From Clostridium sp. SM-530-WT-3G (GTDB lineage: Bacteria; Bacillota; Clostridia; Clostridiales; Clostridiaceae): DNA of 64,000 nt. The stretch covers positions 17,798-81,797 of the forward strand of contig NZ_JABAGC010000011.1 of NCBI RefSeq assembly GCF_012843905.1, read 5' to 3'. The position numbers and the translations under genes were made by a program. This document shows, piece by piece, positions 19,196 through 28,188 of the stretch (the stretch's first letter is position 1; each line of letters starts with the position of its first letter). Under the pieces are notes generated by a model. It had not been told where the DNA came from, made no database searches, and saw nothing but the letters and a program-made list of their open reading frames with translations.

Positions 19196-20740
19196 TGATT
19201 TTCTCCTCTTCTGTCTTAAACTTATCTATATTTTCTTTAAGTTCATTAACTATCTGCAAGATATTATTACCTGACATTTTTACTTTTCCAACAACATTAA
19301 ATTGATCCTCTGAGGACGCTGTTACTTCTTCTGCTACAACTGCAAATCCCTTTCCACTTTCACCAGCTCTAGCAGCTTCTATAGAGGCATTTAAGGCTAG
19401 TAAACTTGTTTGTTCTGTAATATCTTGTATTGTTTCTATAATATTATCTATATTTCCTATGAAATCTCCTAATTTATTAACTTCTTCAACTGCTTGTTCA
19501 ACAAGCCTGAACTGCTCTTCTGTGGATTTTTTTAGTTCCATAGTGCCATTATTTCCTTTTGCTAAAGCAATATCTGATAATTTTATTACATCATTAGTTT
19601 CCTCAACTTTTTGTGTTAACTGATTCATCCTTCCATCTAATTCTCTTACATAATTTAATACATCATCTGTTTTTTCTGCTTGAGAAACTGAACCTTCTGC
19701 TATTTCTTCCATTGCTTTAGATATATCTCTACTGTTATCTTCTGCACTAATTGACAACCCATTAAGCTTTTCTGATGCATCTTTTAAGAAATTACTTTTA
19801 TCATTAATACTTATAACAAGATTTTTTAAACTTTTTGCCATACCATTCAAATTATCTCCTATATTAATTAATTCCTTAGCTCCACTCAACTGACAATTAA
19901 CAGTAAGATTTCCTGATGCAACTTCTTGGGTAAATAAATCAATATCAGAAATTATTTTTCCAAAAACTTTTGAAATATATAAAACAAAAACTATAATGAT
20001 TGCAACAATAATTATTACAACTGGTATAAATGTAACAAAGATACTTTTGACTCCCTTATATAAATCTGAATTAGTAATAGTTGTCATCATTCCCCATTTA
20101 AGTGAAGGAATAAAGTTATATACTGCTACTCCCTTTTCACCATTATAAGAATAATTTATACTATTAAAGTTACCCTCAAGAGCTTTTTTTACACCACTAC
20201 TAAGATTACCTTTACTATCAAGTATATTTTCATTCATTATTTTATCTGGATCATTATGATAAGTAATATATCCATCACTATTGAATGTGTATACTTGTCC
20301 TTCTTTTGAGTATGTAATCTTCCCTATGCATTCGCTAATACTATTAATTTTCACTTTATTTATAATGTACCCTGTTATAGAATCAGCTAATACATTTCCT
20401 AAAAGGTCAACATAATGTTTAATATTCTTATATCTTGTGCCTGCTTATTTCTAAGCTCCCTTTGTATTCCTTCAACATCATTACTTAATACTATTTGAGA
20501 AGAAGCTATATCCTCTGCTAAAATAATATTATCATCACCCCATTTATCTATATTTTCAGTTACCATACTTGATATCTGCTTTAGTGAGGCTACTTCTCTT
20601 TTGTACACTGAAGATTTTATTATAACACCCGATATAATAGCAAAAATTAATATAGGAACTATACCTATACTTAAAAACACTATCAACAACTTTGTTTTAA
20701 TACTCATCTTCTCATTAATTTTCTCTTTCTTATCCCCCAT
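19179..20740 (-). pseudogene. Methyl-accepting chemoreceptor, frameshifted and internally deleted
   Basis: The N-terminal frame (ATG 20740, ribosome site present) has a TM helix and the beginning of an extracellular sensor, then stops at 20399. The downstream frame continues the sensor ([13 protein letters not shown] and [15 protein letters not shown]), a second TM helix, a HAMP region and the signalling hairpin with [20 protein letters not shown]. One missing base near 20418 explains the shift. After AVVAEEV the protein jumps directly to TASSEDQ, whereas full-length receptors have roughly 100 residues between those points, so an internal in-frame deletion is also likely. It overlaps the binding-protein gene by 17 bases. 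Confidence 0.82.
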
Positions 20741-20923
20741 ATTTTCCCTACCTATCTTATAAAATTATACTAATATGATATTTTAAATATAATTAACCAT
20801 ATTTTATCGTACATCCATTTATCAACTTAAGTTTTTTAATAGTTTTTATTTAATAAAACTTCCCTCTATAAACACCTTAGTATTTTATCGAATTATAAGA
20901 CTTTTATTTGAATCGCAAAAAAT
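20741..20923. other. Intergenic leader of the chemoreceptor gene
   Basis: AT-rich. Apart from the ribosome site at its left end I see no element. Confidence 0.4.
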
Positions 20924-20955
20924 AGCCCGAAATATATCGAAACATATTTCAAGCC
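20924..20955 (-). terminator. Terminator of the CinA-type gene
   Basis: On the minus strand, GGCTTGAAATAT pairs with ATATTTCGGGCT and is followed by ATTTTTT. It lies about 95 bases past the stop of the amidase gene. Confidence 0.6.
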
Positions 20956-21049
20956 ACTTTTTCACTTTATAAAAATAATATTCTATTATTTTTCCATTTA
21001 TTATATTTACTTCACATCCAAAGAAATCTTTTGGATTTTTTTAAATTGT

Positions 21050-21550
21050 TTATTTTTTTAATATATTTTTAAGTTCATCAAATACATCATTAATTATTAC
21101 TTTCTTTTGTTTATGTCTCGATTCTATTGGAACATATAATTTTTTTACCACTTTAAATCTTCCATTAAAATCTATACAATAATAAACTTCCCCTTGTACA
21201 CTGTCGCTGTTATTAGGGTCAATATTACTCAAAGTTCCAGTTATACCTATTCCAATTTGTGCTTTCATTATATTCCTACATACTTCAGCCATGTTTATTG
21301 CTGTTTCCTTTGAATACACTCCATAAGTATCTATAATTTCTTTTGAAACACCAACTTTTATTTTCTGCTCATTGGAATATGTAACAAATCCTCCTTCGGT
21401 TATTTGTGAAGCTCCCTCCACATCAGTTATTGCACTTATAAGTGCTCCTCCTGTACAGCTTTCCATAGTTGTTATAGTTATTTTTCTTTCTATAAGTTTT
21501 TTTACTGTTTCTGTTTTAATTATTGTAGATTTATAATTTTCATTTTTCAT
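21050..21550 (-). CDS. CinA C-terminal-domain protein (nicotinamide-nucleotide amidase, PncC-like)
   Basis: A 166-residue single-domain protein. It carries the family core MESCTGGALISAITDVEGAS, GGFVTYSNEQKIKVGV and the GITG loop of CinA/PncC enzymes, which deamidate nicotinamide mononucleotide to nicotinate mononucleotide in the NAD salvage cycle. The catalytic Ser and Lys regions (ESCTGG, YSNEQK) are present. It lacks the N-terminal MoaB-like domain of full CinA, as is normal for stand-alone PncC. Start ATG follows AGAAGGGC. Confidence 0.85.
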   Translation of the reverse strand: MKNENYKSTIIKTETVKKLIERKITITTMESCTGGALISAITDVEGASQITEGGFVTYSNEQKIKVGVSKEIIDTYGVYSKETAINMAEVCRNIMKAQIGIGITGTLSNIDPNNSDSVQGEVYYCIDFNGRFKVVKKLYVPIESRHKQKKVIINDVFDELKNILKK

Positions 21551-21718
21551 GATTCATGCCCTTCTTACTAATTATATTTTTACCAATATTAATCTAATAC
21601 AAGTAAAATAATTTGCTTATAATACCTATATAATCAATTCTACTAGTTTTATTTAAAAAAACATTATAATAATGAAAAATTTTTTGTCTTTTATATTTAC
21701 AATTTTTTCACATAATAA

Positions 21719-21754
21719 AAACCATCTAGTAACAGTTTCATATACTAAATGGTT
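21719..21754 (-). terminator. Terminator of the nitroreductase gene
   Basis: The arms AACCATCTAGTA and TACTAAATGGTT pair with one mismatch and are followed on the minus strand by TTTTTATTATG. Confidence 0.72.
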
Positions 21755-21768
21755 CCTCACATTATTTA

Positions 21769-22308
21769 TCAAGATTTATATGATTCATAACATACTATTT
21801 CATCAATACATTTACGGTTATTTAGATGATTATGGGCTGCTTCAGTATTTTTACTGGCATATCCAATAGCAAGAATATTAATAGGTTCAATATTAGATGG
21901 AAGATTAAATTCTCTTTTTATTATATCTGGATCAAAATAACCTATCCAAACACTACCAAGTCCCTGGTCAACTGATTCAAGCATCATATGGTCAGTAATT
22001 ATGCTTGCATCTATATCATTATACTGTTTATTATCAAAAAAACGTGTCCATGATTTTGTAATATCACTACATATTATCATTGCCAAAGGTGCACCATAAA
22101 TATTAGCTGCAAGTCCTATTTTTCTAAGACCCTCATCTCCTTGAACTACAATAATCTTTTGTGGCTGCATATTACATGCAGTAGGTGCTATTCTCCCTGC
22201 CTCAAGAATTTTATCCAACTTTTCCTTTTCAACTTTCTTATCTAGATAATCTCTTACAGAATATCTACTCTGAGCAAGTTCAAGAAAACCAATGTACTTA
22301 TTATCCAT
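21769..22308 (-). CDS. Nitroreductase-family flavoprotein
   Basis: About 179 residues from the ATG at 22308 (MDNKYIGF), which has AAGGG at better spacing than the ATG nine bases earlier. The FMN-binding arginine motif is in SRYSVRDYLDKKV near the N-terminus, followed by APTACNMQPQKIIVV and the C-terminal GLGSVWIGYFDP typical of the family. Members use NAD(P)H to reduce nitro compounds, quinones or flavins. The gene is single. Natural substrate unknown. Confidence 0.9.
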   Translation of the reverse strand: MDNKYIGFLELAQSRYSVRDYLDKKVEKEKLDKILEAGRIAPTACNMQPQKIIVVQGDEGLRKIGLAANIYGAPLAMIICSDITKSWTRFFDNKQYNDIDASIITDHMMLESVDQGLGSVWIGYFDPDIIKREFNLPSNIEPINILAIGYASKNTEAAHNHLNNRKCIDEIVCYESYKS

Positions 22309-22466
22309 ATTTGTCATACCCTTATATAATTGCTTATATTAAAATATATGATGCATATGTTTTTATATTATAACCTTAATAAAAAATCACTAATGAATTA
22401 TATTTGCATATAAATTTACATGCCTATATCCAGAATATTTTCTATATTTATTCTAAACTTCTTCTT

Positions 22467-22865
22467 TTACATATGCTTAAATCTACTAATTAAAATTTTA
22501 AATTTTAATATAAATAACATCACAACCTTATATACATTATTAAAAATCACTAATATATTTACAATTGGAATAAAACATAATATGTACAACACTAATATAT
22601 TCTTAACTTGATTTTCTTCTGCCCATTTGTAATATACACCTATGATATTATTATATCCTGGTATTCTTTTACTCATTTCTTCCGATTCTTCTTTAAGCTC
22701 TTTTTCAATTACAGCCTTTTGTATTTTTATAAGAGCCTCTTCTTCAGGTGTTATAAAAAATGCCTCATTTGTAGATATTAAAAGTCCCGCAATTGTTTCT
22801 GAAACAGCACTTATCAACACACTATAAAGAAAAAATTTACTTAAATAATTTAAAATTAAACTCAT
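22467..22865 (-). CDS. Small membrane protein, hypothetical
   Basis: A 132-residue protein with a hydrophobic N-terminal segment, a charged middle rich in Glu/Lys (EEEALIKIQKAVIEKELKEE), then two hydrophobic C-terminal segments (VLYILCFIPIVNILVIF and a following helix). ATG with GAGAGGAAC. I do not recognise the family. Confidence 0.65.
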   Translation of the reverse strand: MSLILNYLSKFFLYSVLISAVSETIAGLLISTNEAFFITPEEEALIKIQKAVIEKELKEESEEMSKRIPGYNNIIGVYYKWAEENQVKNILVLYILCFIPIVNILVIFNNVYKVVMLFILKFKILISRFKHM

Positions 22866-23069
22866 CTTATTTTGTTCCTCTCCCTTTTCATATTATTGTA
22901 AAAAGTATGTAACTATAAATTTATCCTATTATTTATCCCCTAAAAAATATTATAACATATATACAAAACAAAACTTTGTAGTCTTTGAACTTTGAAATTT
23001 TTAAAAATCTGATTAAGCTTTTCTATATTACTTATTATATGAATTTTTCCCCTAAAATTTTACAAACAA

Positions 23070-23161
23070 ATAGTGCACTTAAATTTAACAATATACTTAT
23101 GATATCTCACGAAAATCATCTCTAATTTTTACAAGTATATTACATAATTAAAGTGCACTAT
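23070..23161. repeat. Long imperfect inverted repeat
   Basis: The outer arms ATAGTGCACTT and AAGTGCACTAT are perfect over 11 bases. An inner pair, AATATACTT and AAGTATATT, continues the stem. The T-run ATTTTTATAA follows on the plus strand and a weaker one on the minus strand. It could be the terminator of the 34-codon gene at 23202 or a small structured element. Confidence 0.65.
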
Positions 23162-23201
23162 TTTTATAATTTAAAGTTAATGTAATAAAAATTGATATTT
23201 T

Positions 23202-23306
23202 TTAGTCTTTCTTGTAAGTCTTTTTGCTATGCTTATTACTGCAGTTATTTGCCTTCTTTTCTTTTTCCTGCTGTGAGCTGCATGAGCAGTCATGTTTTTC
23301 ACTCAT
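23202..23306 (-). CDS. 34-residue Cys/His-containing microprotein beside ZnuA
   Basis: ATG at 23306 sits eight bases after a perfect AGGAGG (23315-23320). An in-frame ATG at 23312 is too close to the ribosome site. The product begins MSEKHDCSCSSQQ and ends in a Lys-rich tail (KHSKKTYKKD). It has three Cys (7, 9, 22) and two His (5, 27), a composition suited to binding a metal ion. It follows the ZnuA-type gene on the same strand by 133 bases. I know no family for it; function is inference only. Confidence 0.6.
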   Translation of the reverse strand: MSEKHDCSCSSQQEKEKKANNCSNKHSKKTYKKD

Positions 23307-23439
23307 AAACATTTCCTCCTGGACACACAAAATTTATTAAAAATATCACATAAATATTTTCTGCATGTTAGAATTTTTTATTCATTAATACAATGAACAT
23401 ATAAACATCTATGATTTATATCTTTTTAAATAATATTTT

Positions 23440-24354
23440 CTATATTTGTTCTTTTTGAAGAGCTTGGTATATCTGATCTAAGTCATATCTCATAGCTTCT
23501 ATATAATCTCTGTCATCTTCCTTAGATTCTAATGTATATATTGGAACAACTTCTGCCCCTACTTCGTTTGCTAATGTTTCTGAAACCTTTGGACTTGCCA
23601 ATGCTTCTGAGAATATTGTTTTTATATTATTTTCTTTACAGAAGTCCACAAGTTCTTTTAATTGTCCCGGTGTTGGCTCTCCTTCACCAAATAAATTTTC
23701 AACGCTTCTCTGTGTAAGATCAAAGTCTCTGCATAGATATCCAAAAGCTGCATGACCAGTTATAAAGTTCTTTTGTTGAAGAGCATCAAATTTAGGTTTA
23801 TATTCATTATATAGATCTTCTAACTTATTTTTGAATTTTTCATAATTCTCTTCATAATAATCCTTGTTTTCGCTATCTGCTTCAACAAGTGCATTTTTTA
23901 TATTTTCTGACTGTATTTCTGCATTTTTCAGACTTAACCATATATGTGGATCTACAATATTATCTTGTTTTCTAACTTCTACACCGTTACTTGAATCCAC
24001 CTTTATCATTTTACTATCTTTTGTTATTTCGTTTACTTTATCAAGCCATGTTTCCATTCCTAATCCGTTATATACGAATATATCACTCTTTGTAAGATCT
24101 ACAAGATCTTTTGATTTTGGATCATAATCATGTGGCTCAACATTCTCAGGAACCATACATGTAACTTCTACTTTATCTTTTGCTATTGCTTCTGTATACT
24201 CCTTTAATGGATACATGGAAACTGTTACTTTTAATTTACCCTCTTCAGTTTTCCCAGCAGACGGGCTATCACTATTAGAATTTCCAATGCCACATCCAGT
24301 AAACATTATTCCTACCATTAATGCTGTAATTCCAGCTATAATTTTCTTTTTCAT
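23440..24354 (-). CDS. Zinc/manganese ABC transporter binding lipoprotein (ZnuA/AdcA-like)
   Basis: 304 residues from ATG 24354, chosen because GGAGGAAGAAG precedes it; an ATG 30 bases upstream would add an untypical leader. The signal peptide ends in lipobox FTGC (Cys21). Metal ligands expected for cluster A-I proteins are visible: VEPHDYDP, DPHIWLS, and GHAAFGYL. The long His-rich loop of many ZnuA proteins is absent. No permease or ATPase gene is adjacent, so it must work with components encoded elsewhere. A perfect palindrome lies over its leader. Confidence 0.9.
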   Translation of the reverse strand: MKKKIIAGITALMVGIMFTGCGIGNSNSDSPSAGKTEEGKLKVTVSMYPLKEYTEAIAKDKVEVTCMVPENVEPHDYDPKSKDLVDLTKSDIFVYNGLGMETWLDKVNEITKDSKMIKVDSSNGVEVRKQDNIVDPHIWLSLKNAEIQSENIKNALVEADSENKDYYEENYEKFKNKLEDLYNEYKPKFDALQQKNFITGHAAFGYLCRDFDLTQRSVENLFGEGEPTPGQLKELVDFCKENNIKTIFSEALASPKVSETLANEVGAEVVPIYTLESKEDDRDYIEAMRYDLDQIYQALQKEQI

Positions 24355-24367
24355 CTTCTTCCTCCAC

Positions 24368-24384
24368 ATGCAAATCATTTGCAT
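24368..24384. promoter_or_regulatory. Perfect palindrome ATGCAAATCATTTGCAT upstream of the ZnuA gene
   Basis: This 17-base perfect dyad (8-1-8) ends three bases from the GGAGG of the metal-binding lipoprotein gene. Fur-family regulators bind such symmetric sites, and Zur is the natural candidate given the gene. The factor is inferred, not read. Confidence 0.5.
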
Positions 24385-24601
24385 TTATAATTTCTTTTTT
24401 AATCTTAACTAAATATTCCACTTTTGTCAATAGCATATTTTTGATTCATATATAAATTAGTATTCTCCAAAGTATTAATTAAAATGTATTTAAATTCTAT
24501 ACACAAATAATATTTTATTAAAAATATTCATATTATTAATAAAAAAACAAATTAAGCTTATCTATGTACAATACATAAACTTAAGTAGGGAGTGAGTATA
24601 T

Positions 24602-25039
24602 ATGGATATTTGTAAATACAGAAAGCTTTATACAAATGAAATAATGTCAATACTAAATGCAAAAAAAATATGCAATCTAGGCAGTATAAATTCTGGCGTA
24701 ACAGATATTACACCAATGTGGTATATATTTGAATCTGACGACCATAATAATCTATCATTTTATTTTATAAATATGAATGACGAAGCAAATTTAAAGAATT
24801 TAAAAGAAACAGACAAGGTATGTATTTCCTTTGAAAACTATATTCTTGATTTTTATATGGGAGCATACCAATCTGTAACAGCTCATGGAACTGTACACCT
24901 AGTAACTGACTTTAGTGAAAAAGAGAATATATTAAGCAAATTCAGAAAGAAATATTCCATTGAAGAATGCCAGAAAAAAACCTCTGGATTCACATATATC
25001 AAAGTTTTTATTGATGATATAAGTGGAAGGCAATATTAA
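24602..25039 (+). CDS. Pyridoxamine 5'-phosphate oxidase-like flavin-binding protein
   Basis: A 145-residue protein of the split-barrel PNPOx-like fold. The pattern fits small FMN- or heme-binding members: AKKICNLGSINSGVTDITPMWYIFE at the start, then KVCISFENY and a TAHGTVHLV strand. ATG with GGGAGTGAG. It is a lone gene followed by a terminator. Similarity is at fold level, so the reaction and cofactor are uncertain. Confidence 0.7.
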   Translation: MDICKYRKLYTNEIMSILNAKKICNLGSINSGVTDITPMWYIFESDDHNNLSFYFINMNDEANLKNLKETDKVCISFENYILDFYMGAYQSVTAHGTVHLVTDFSEKENILSKFRKKYSIEECQKKTSGFTYIKVFIDDISGRQY

Positions 25040-25119
25040 TAAATATCTATAATACAGGATATCATGCATTATAAACAAAAAATAATTATTGGCTTATACT
25101 CTTTTATATTCCAATAAAA

Positions 25120-25164
25120 ATGTCAGTTATAAAACATATCTATAATATATTTTACAACTGACAT
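25120..25164. terminator. Terminator hairpin after the PNPOx-like gene
   Basis: The arms ATGTCAGTT and AACTGACAT are perfect, with an AT-rich loop and the tail AAAAATT. Confidence 0.6.
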
Positions 25165-25227
25165 AAAAATTAATTATATAGTCCTAATGATATTTTATCC
25201 TGTTATTATATTTTTAATTTTATTATT

Positions 25228-27042
25228 TTAGGCAATCCATTTTCCACTATGATTAAGAACATATCCATCAACCACAGTATTAAATGCCATAGCCCCATTA
25301 CTGTATAAATAGTACCATGTGCCTCTATCATTAAGCCAGCCTGTTTTCATTGCCCCATTTCCATTTAAATAATACCATGTCCCTCTATCATTTAACCAAC
25401 CTGTTCTCATAGTTCCATTTCCGTTTAAATAGAACCAACTGCCATAACTATAATCATAAAGCCATCCGATCCTCATAGATCCATCTGGATTTAGATAAAA
25501 CCATGAATTATAATTTTCATCAAATTTCCAACCTGTACATTTATGGCCATCCTTCTCATCATAGTAATACCATTTTCCATCATTTCCTTTACTCCATCCA
25601 ACTGTAAAACCTGATTAAATTACTTTATCAGACTCTTCTACTTAATCTGATCCCTCTGTATTGGTTGCTCCATCTTGTGATTCCGTAGATGTACTTTCAT
25701 TTACATTACCTCTAGAAACTATAACACCATCAAATTTTGTTCCTAAGAAAGCACTATCTGCCACCACTATATTTTCACCATAGTTAAATATTTCAAGACT
25801 TTTACATCCCCTAAATGCTCCACTCTCAATTTTTGTTACACTTGATGGAAGATCAATTTCTTTTATCTTGCCACATTGAGAAAATGCTGTACTTTTAATT
25901 GTCTGTACACCCTCATCTATTTGTACATCTTCAAGGTTTATATAGTGTTCAAATGCATTCTCTGCTATATTTTTTATGCTTCCTGGAATCCTAATACTCT
26001 TTATTGATGATCCTGCAAATGCAATCCATCCCATTTCTGTAACTGTTTTAGGAATCTTAATACTTGTTATATTCTGATTATTAAAAAATGCTCTTTCAGC
26101 AATCTTTGTAACTCCATCAGGTATAACTACATCTCCCTTTGCATCCTTACCACTTAATAATACTCCATCTGAAATTACCAGTCCTTCAGATGTACCTGAA
26201 TTTGTATCTTGTGTAGCCGATGATGGTTCAAACGCTTGTATTCCCAGTTCATCTACAGTACTTGGAATCTTTGCATTCTTTAACTCATAACATCCTGCAA
26301 AAGCTTGTTCTCCTATTACTTCTATTCCTTCTTCCATTGATACCTTTTTTAAATTTTGACATCTAAAAAACGAAGATTTTCCTATTCTCCTAACCTTTGA
26401 ATGAATAGCCACACTTGTTATATTATCATTACAGAAAAATGCATTATCCCCTATACAATTTATATTCTCAGGAATTATAATGTCACCTTGTGCATTATCA
26501 GCACTTAATAATATTCCATTATACACTACATATCCATTTGAATTCTTATGTTGATCATCCCATGCTTTATTAAATGCATGAGCACCTATGGATTTTATCG
26601 TTGATGGAAGTTTTATATTATTAAGATTCTTATAATTTAATGAATAGGCTGCTATTTCAGTAACACCTTCAGGTATTTCAATACTCTTAGGAGTATCTGA
26701 CCTAACTCCATAATCTGGCTCACTACGGCTTGTTTCTTTAACTAGATTTGCTATTTTAGTTACTTTATGTCCATTTATCTCAGATGGTATAATCATATTT
26801 TCTTTTGGATAAAATGTTCCCCAAATAGATACAGTACCATCTGCACCTAAGTAATAATCCCACTCTATCCCATTGGAATCTATTCCTTTTTTAAGGGTTC
26901 TTTCACCCTGTACTTGTATATCACCGTAATCAGCAAAACAGCTATATTCTCCAGCTATTACCCCTGTTGGTAATACTGTAAATAAACTTGTAGTTACTGC
27001 TGCACATGCAATAAGTCTTATGAATTTGTTTCTTTTAAGCAT
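25228..27042 (-). pseudogene. BspA-like leucine-rich surface protein with choline-binding-type repeats, two in-frame stops
   Basis: One continuous frame of 604 codons is interrupted by TAA at 25642-25644 and TAA at 25615-25617. Before the stops, 466 residues comprise a signal peptide (cleavage near GVIAGEY) and BspA-type leucine-rich repeats (for example IKIPKTVTEMGWIAFAGSS). After them, in the same frame, come several wall-binding repeats (GWLNDRGTWYYLNGNGAMKT), the module that holds proteins on choline-decorated wall polymers. Both stops are one C-to-T step from CAA. The truncated product would be secreted without its anchor. The downstream 82-codon piece (25228-25476) would not be translated alone with confidence. 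Confidence 0.85.
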
Positions 27043-27193
27043 TATATTCTCTCCTTAGTCTAAATTATAATCTAACTACACCATTTAATTTATATAAAGT
27101 TATAGAAAGACTTTTATTCTTTAATATACCTTTACTGTATATATCTATATAAGAATGAAAATATCGGTACTCTATTAAAAATAAAATACACAA

Positions 27194-27233
27194 AAAATCT
27201 ATTTAGGCATTTTAATTTTCCCAAATAGATTTT
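27194..27233 (-). terminator. Terminator of the acidic hypothetical gene
   Basis: The arms AAAATCTATTT and AAATAGATTTT are perfect. The minus strand continues with a T-run. Confidence 0.75.
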
Positions 27234-27247
27234 CTAAAATTCTTTCT

Positions 27248-27910
27248 TTAACTTAATTTATCATTCTCTGATAATTCTTCATTTGCTTCACTTTCTATAT
27301 CATTACTAAATGTAACTTCATCTATAAATTCGTCTTCTCCTTCTTGTCTTGTATCATCAGCCACTATGTTTTCTTCTAATTCATCATTATTGCGATCATC
27401 TATCTGAATATCGGCTTCAACTGTTTTTACTGATGGATTAGAATTTATACTAATTTCACTATCATCAAGTACAAGTTTTCCTACTTTTTCAATTTCAACT
27501 TCTATTGCTTTTCTTAAATTTCCTCTAGCTGCATCTAATTTTATAGAATCAATTTTGTCAATTTCAATATTGTTATCATCTGATACATCATCAAATATAA
27601 GAATTCCATTTCTATTTTCTGTTATCTTTTCATTTTCATCTAAAACAGCAGTTATAACATTGTTATTATGTTCTTTGTTATATTTCTCATCTTCTCTATT
27701 AAAAAGTCTATCACGAATAACTTCATCTTCTATATCTGTTTCAATTTTTTGACTTTCAGCAAAAATATCATTACTATTATCATTAACAAAATCAATTATT
27801 TTTTCTGCTGTTTCATACCTTAAATTATTAGTACTCCCATCATATAATTTTTCATTGCTCATATATTCAACAGGTATTACAAATCCCTTTTGGGGTTTTA
27901 ATATATACAT
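27248..27910 (-). CDS. Acidic hypothetical protein, 220 residues
   Basis: ATG with GGAGATG. The N-terminal 20 residues are hydrophobic to mixed (MYILKPQKGFVIPVEYMSNE). The rest is extremely rich in Asp, Glu and Asn and probably disordered, with repeated stretches such as EADIQIDDRNNDELEENIV. There is no signal peptide, membrane helix or known motif. It lies between the broken surface protein and pyruvate carboxylase, with its own terminator. Family not recognised. Confidence 0.65.
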   Translation of the reverse strand: MYILKPQKGFVIPVEYMSNEKLYDGSTNNLRYETAEKIIDFVNDNSNDIFAESQKIETDIEDEVIRDRLFNREDEKYNKEHNNNVITAVLDENEKITENRNGILIFDDVSDDNNIEIDKIDSIKLDAARGNLRKAIEVEIEKVGKLVLDDSEISINSNPSVKTVEADIQIDDRNNDELEENIVADDTRQEGEDEFIDEVTFSNDIESEANEELSENDKLS

Positions 27911-28097
27911 ATGTTCTTTTCATCTCCATAAAAGTTATCACTATATTATATTATTTATTTTCTTTAAATCTGTGAAAAACTTCATATAAAAATAAAAAAT
28001 TCATTTAGAAATAATATATTCTTATAATTATAAGTACTATCTCCCTAAAACAATATTTATTTAAAACAGAAATCACTGCTTTTTATGCTATTATAAC

Positions 28098-28131
28098 AAA
28101 AAGAGGTTGCACACAGTACAAACCTCTTTTT
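28098..28131 (-). terminator. Terminator of the pyruvate carboxylase gene
   Basis: The perfect arms AAAAAGAGGTT and AACCTCTTTTT lie about 60 bases past the stop. Confidence 0.82.
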
Positions 28132-28188
28132 ATTCTATAAATCAAGTTATTATATAACTTAAAATTATTATAAAGAACACATAATATA

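Noticed and set aside
21016..21042. Hairpin ATCCAAA/TTTTGGAT followed by T-run on the plus strand
   Set aside because: No plus-strand gene ends here; it may be chance or antisense. The terminator at 20924-20955 serves the minus-strand gene better.
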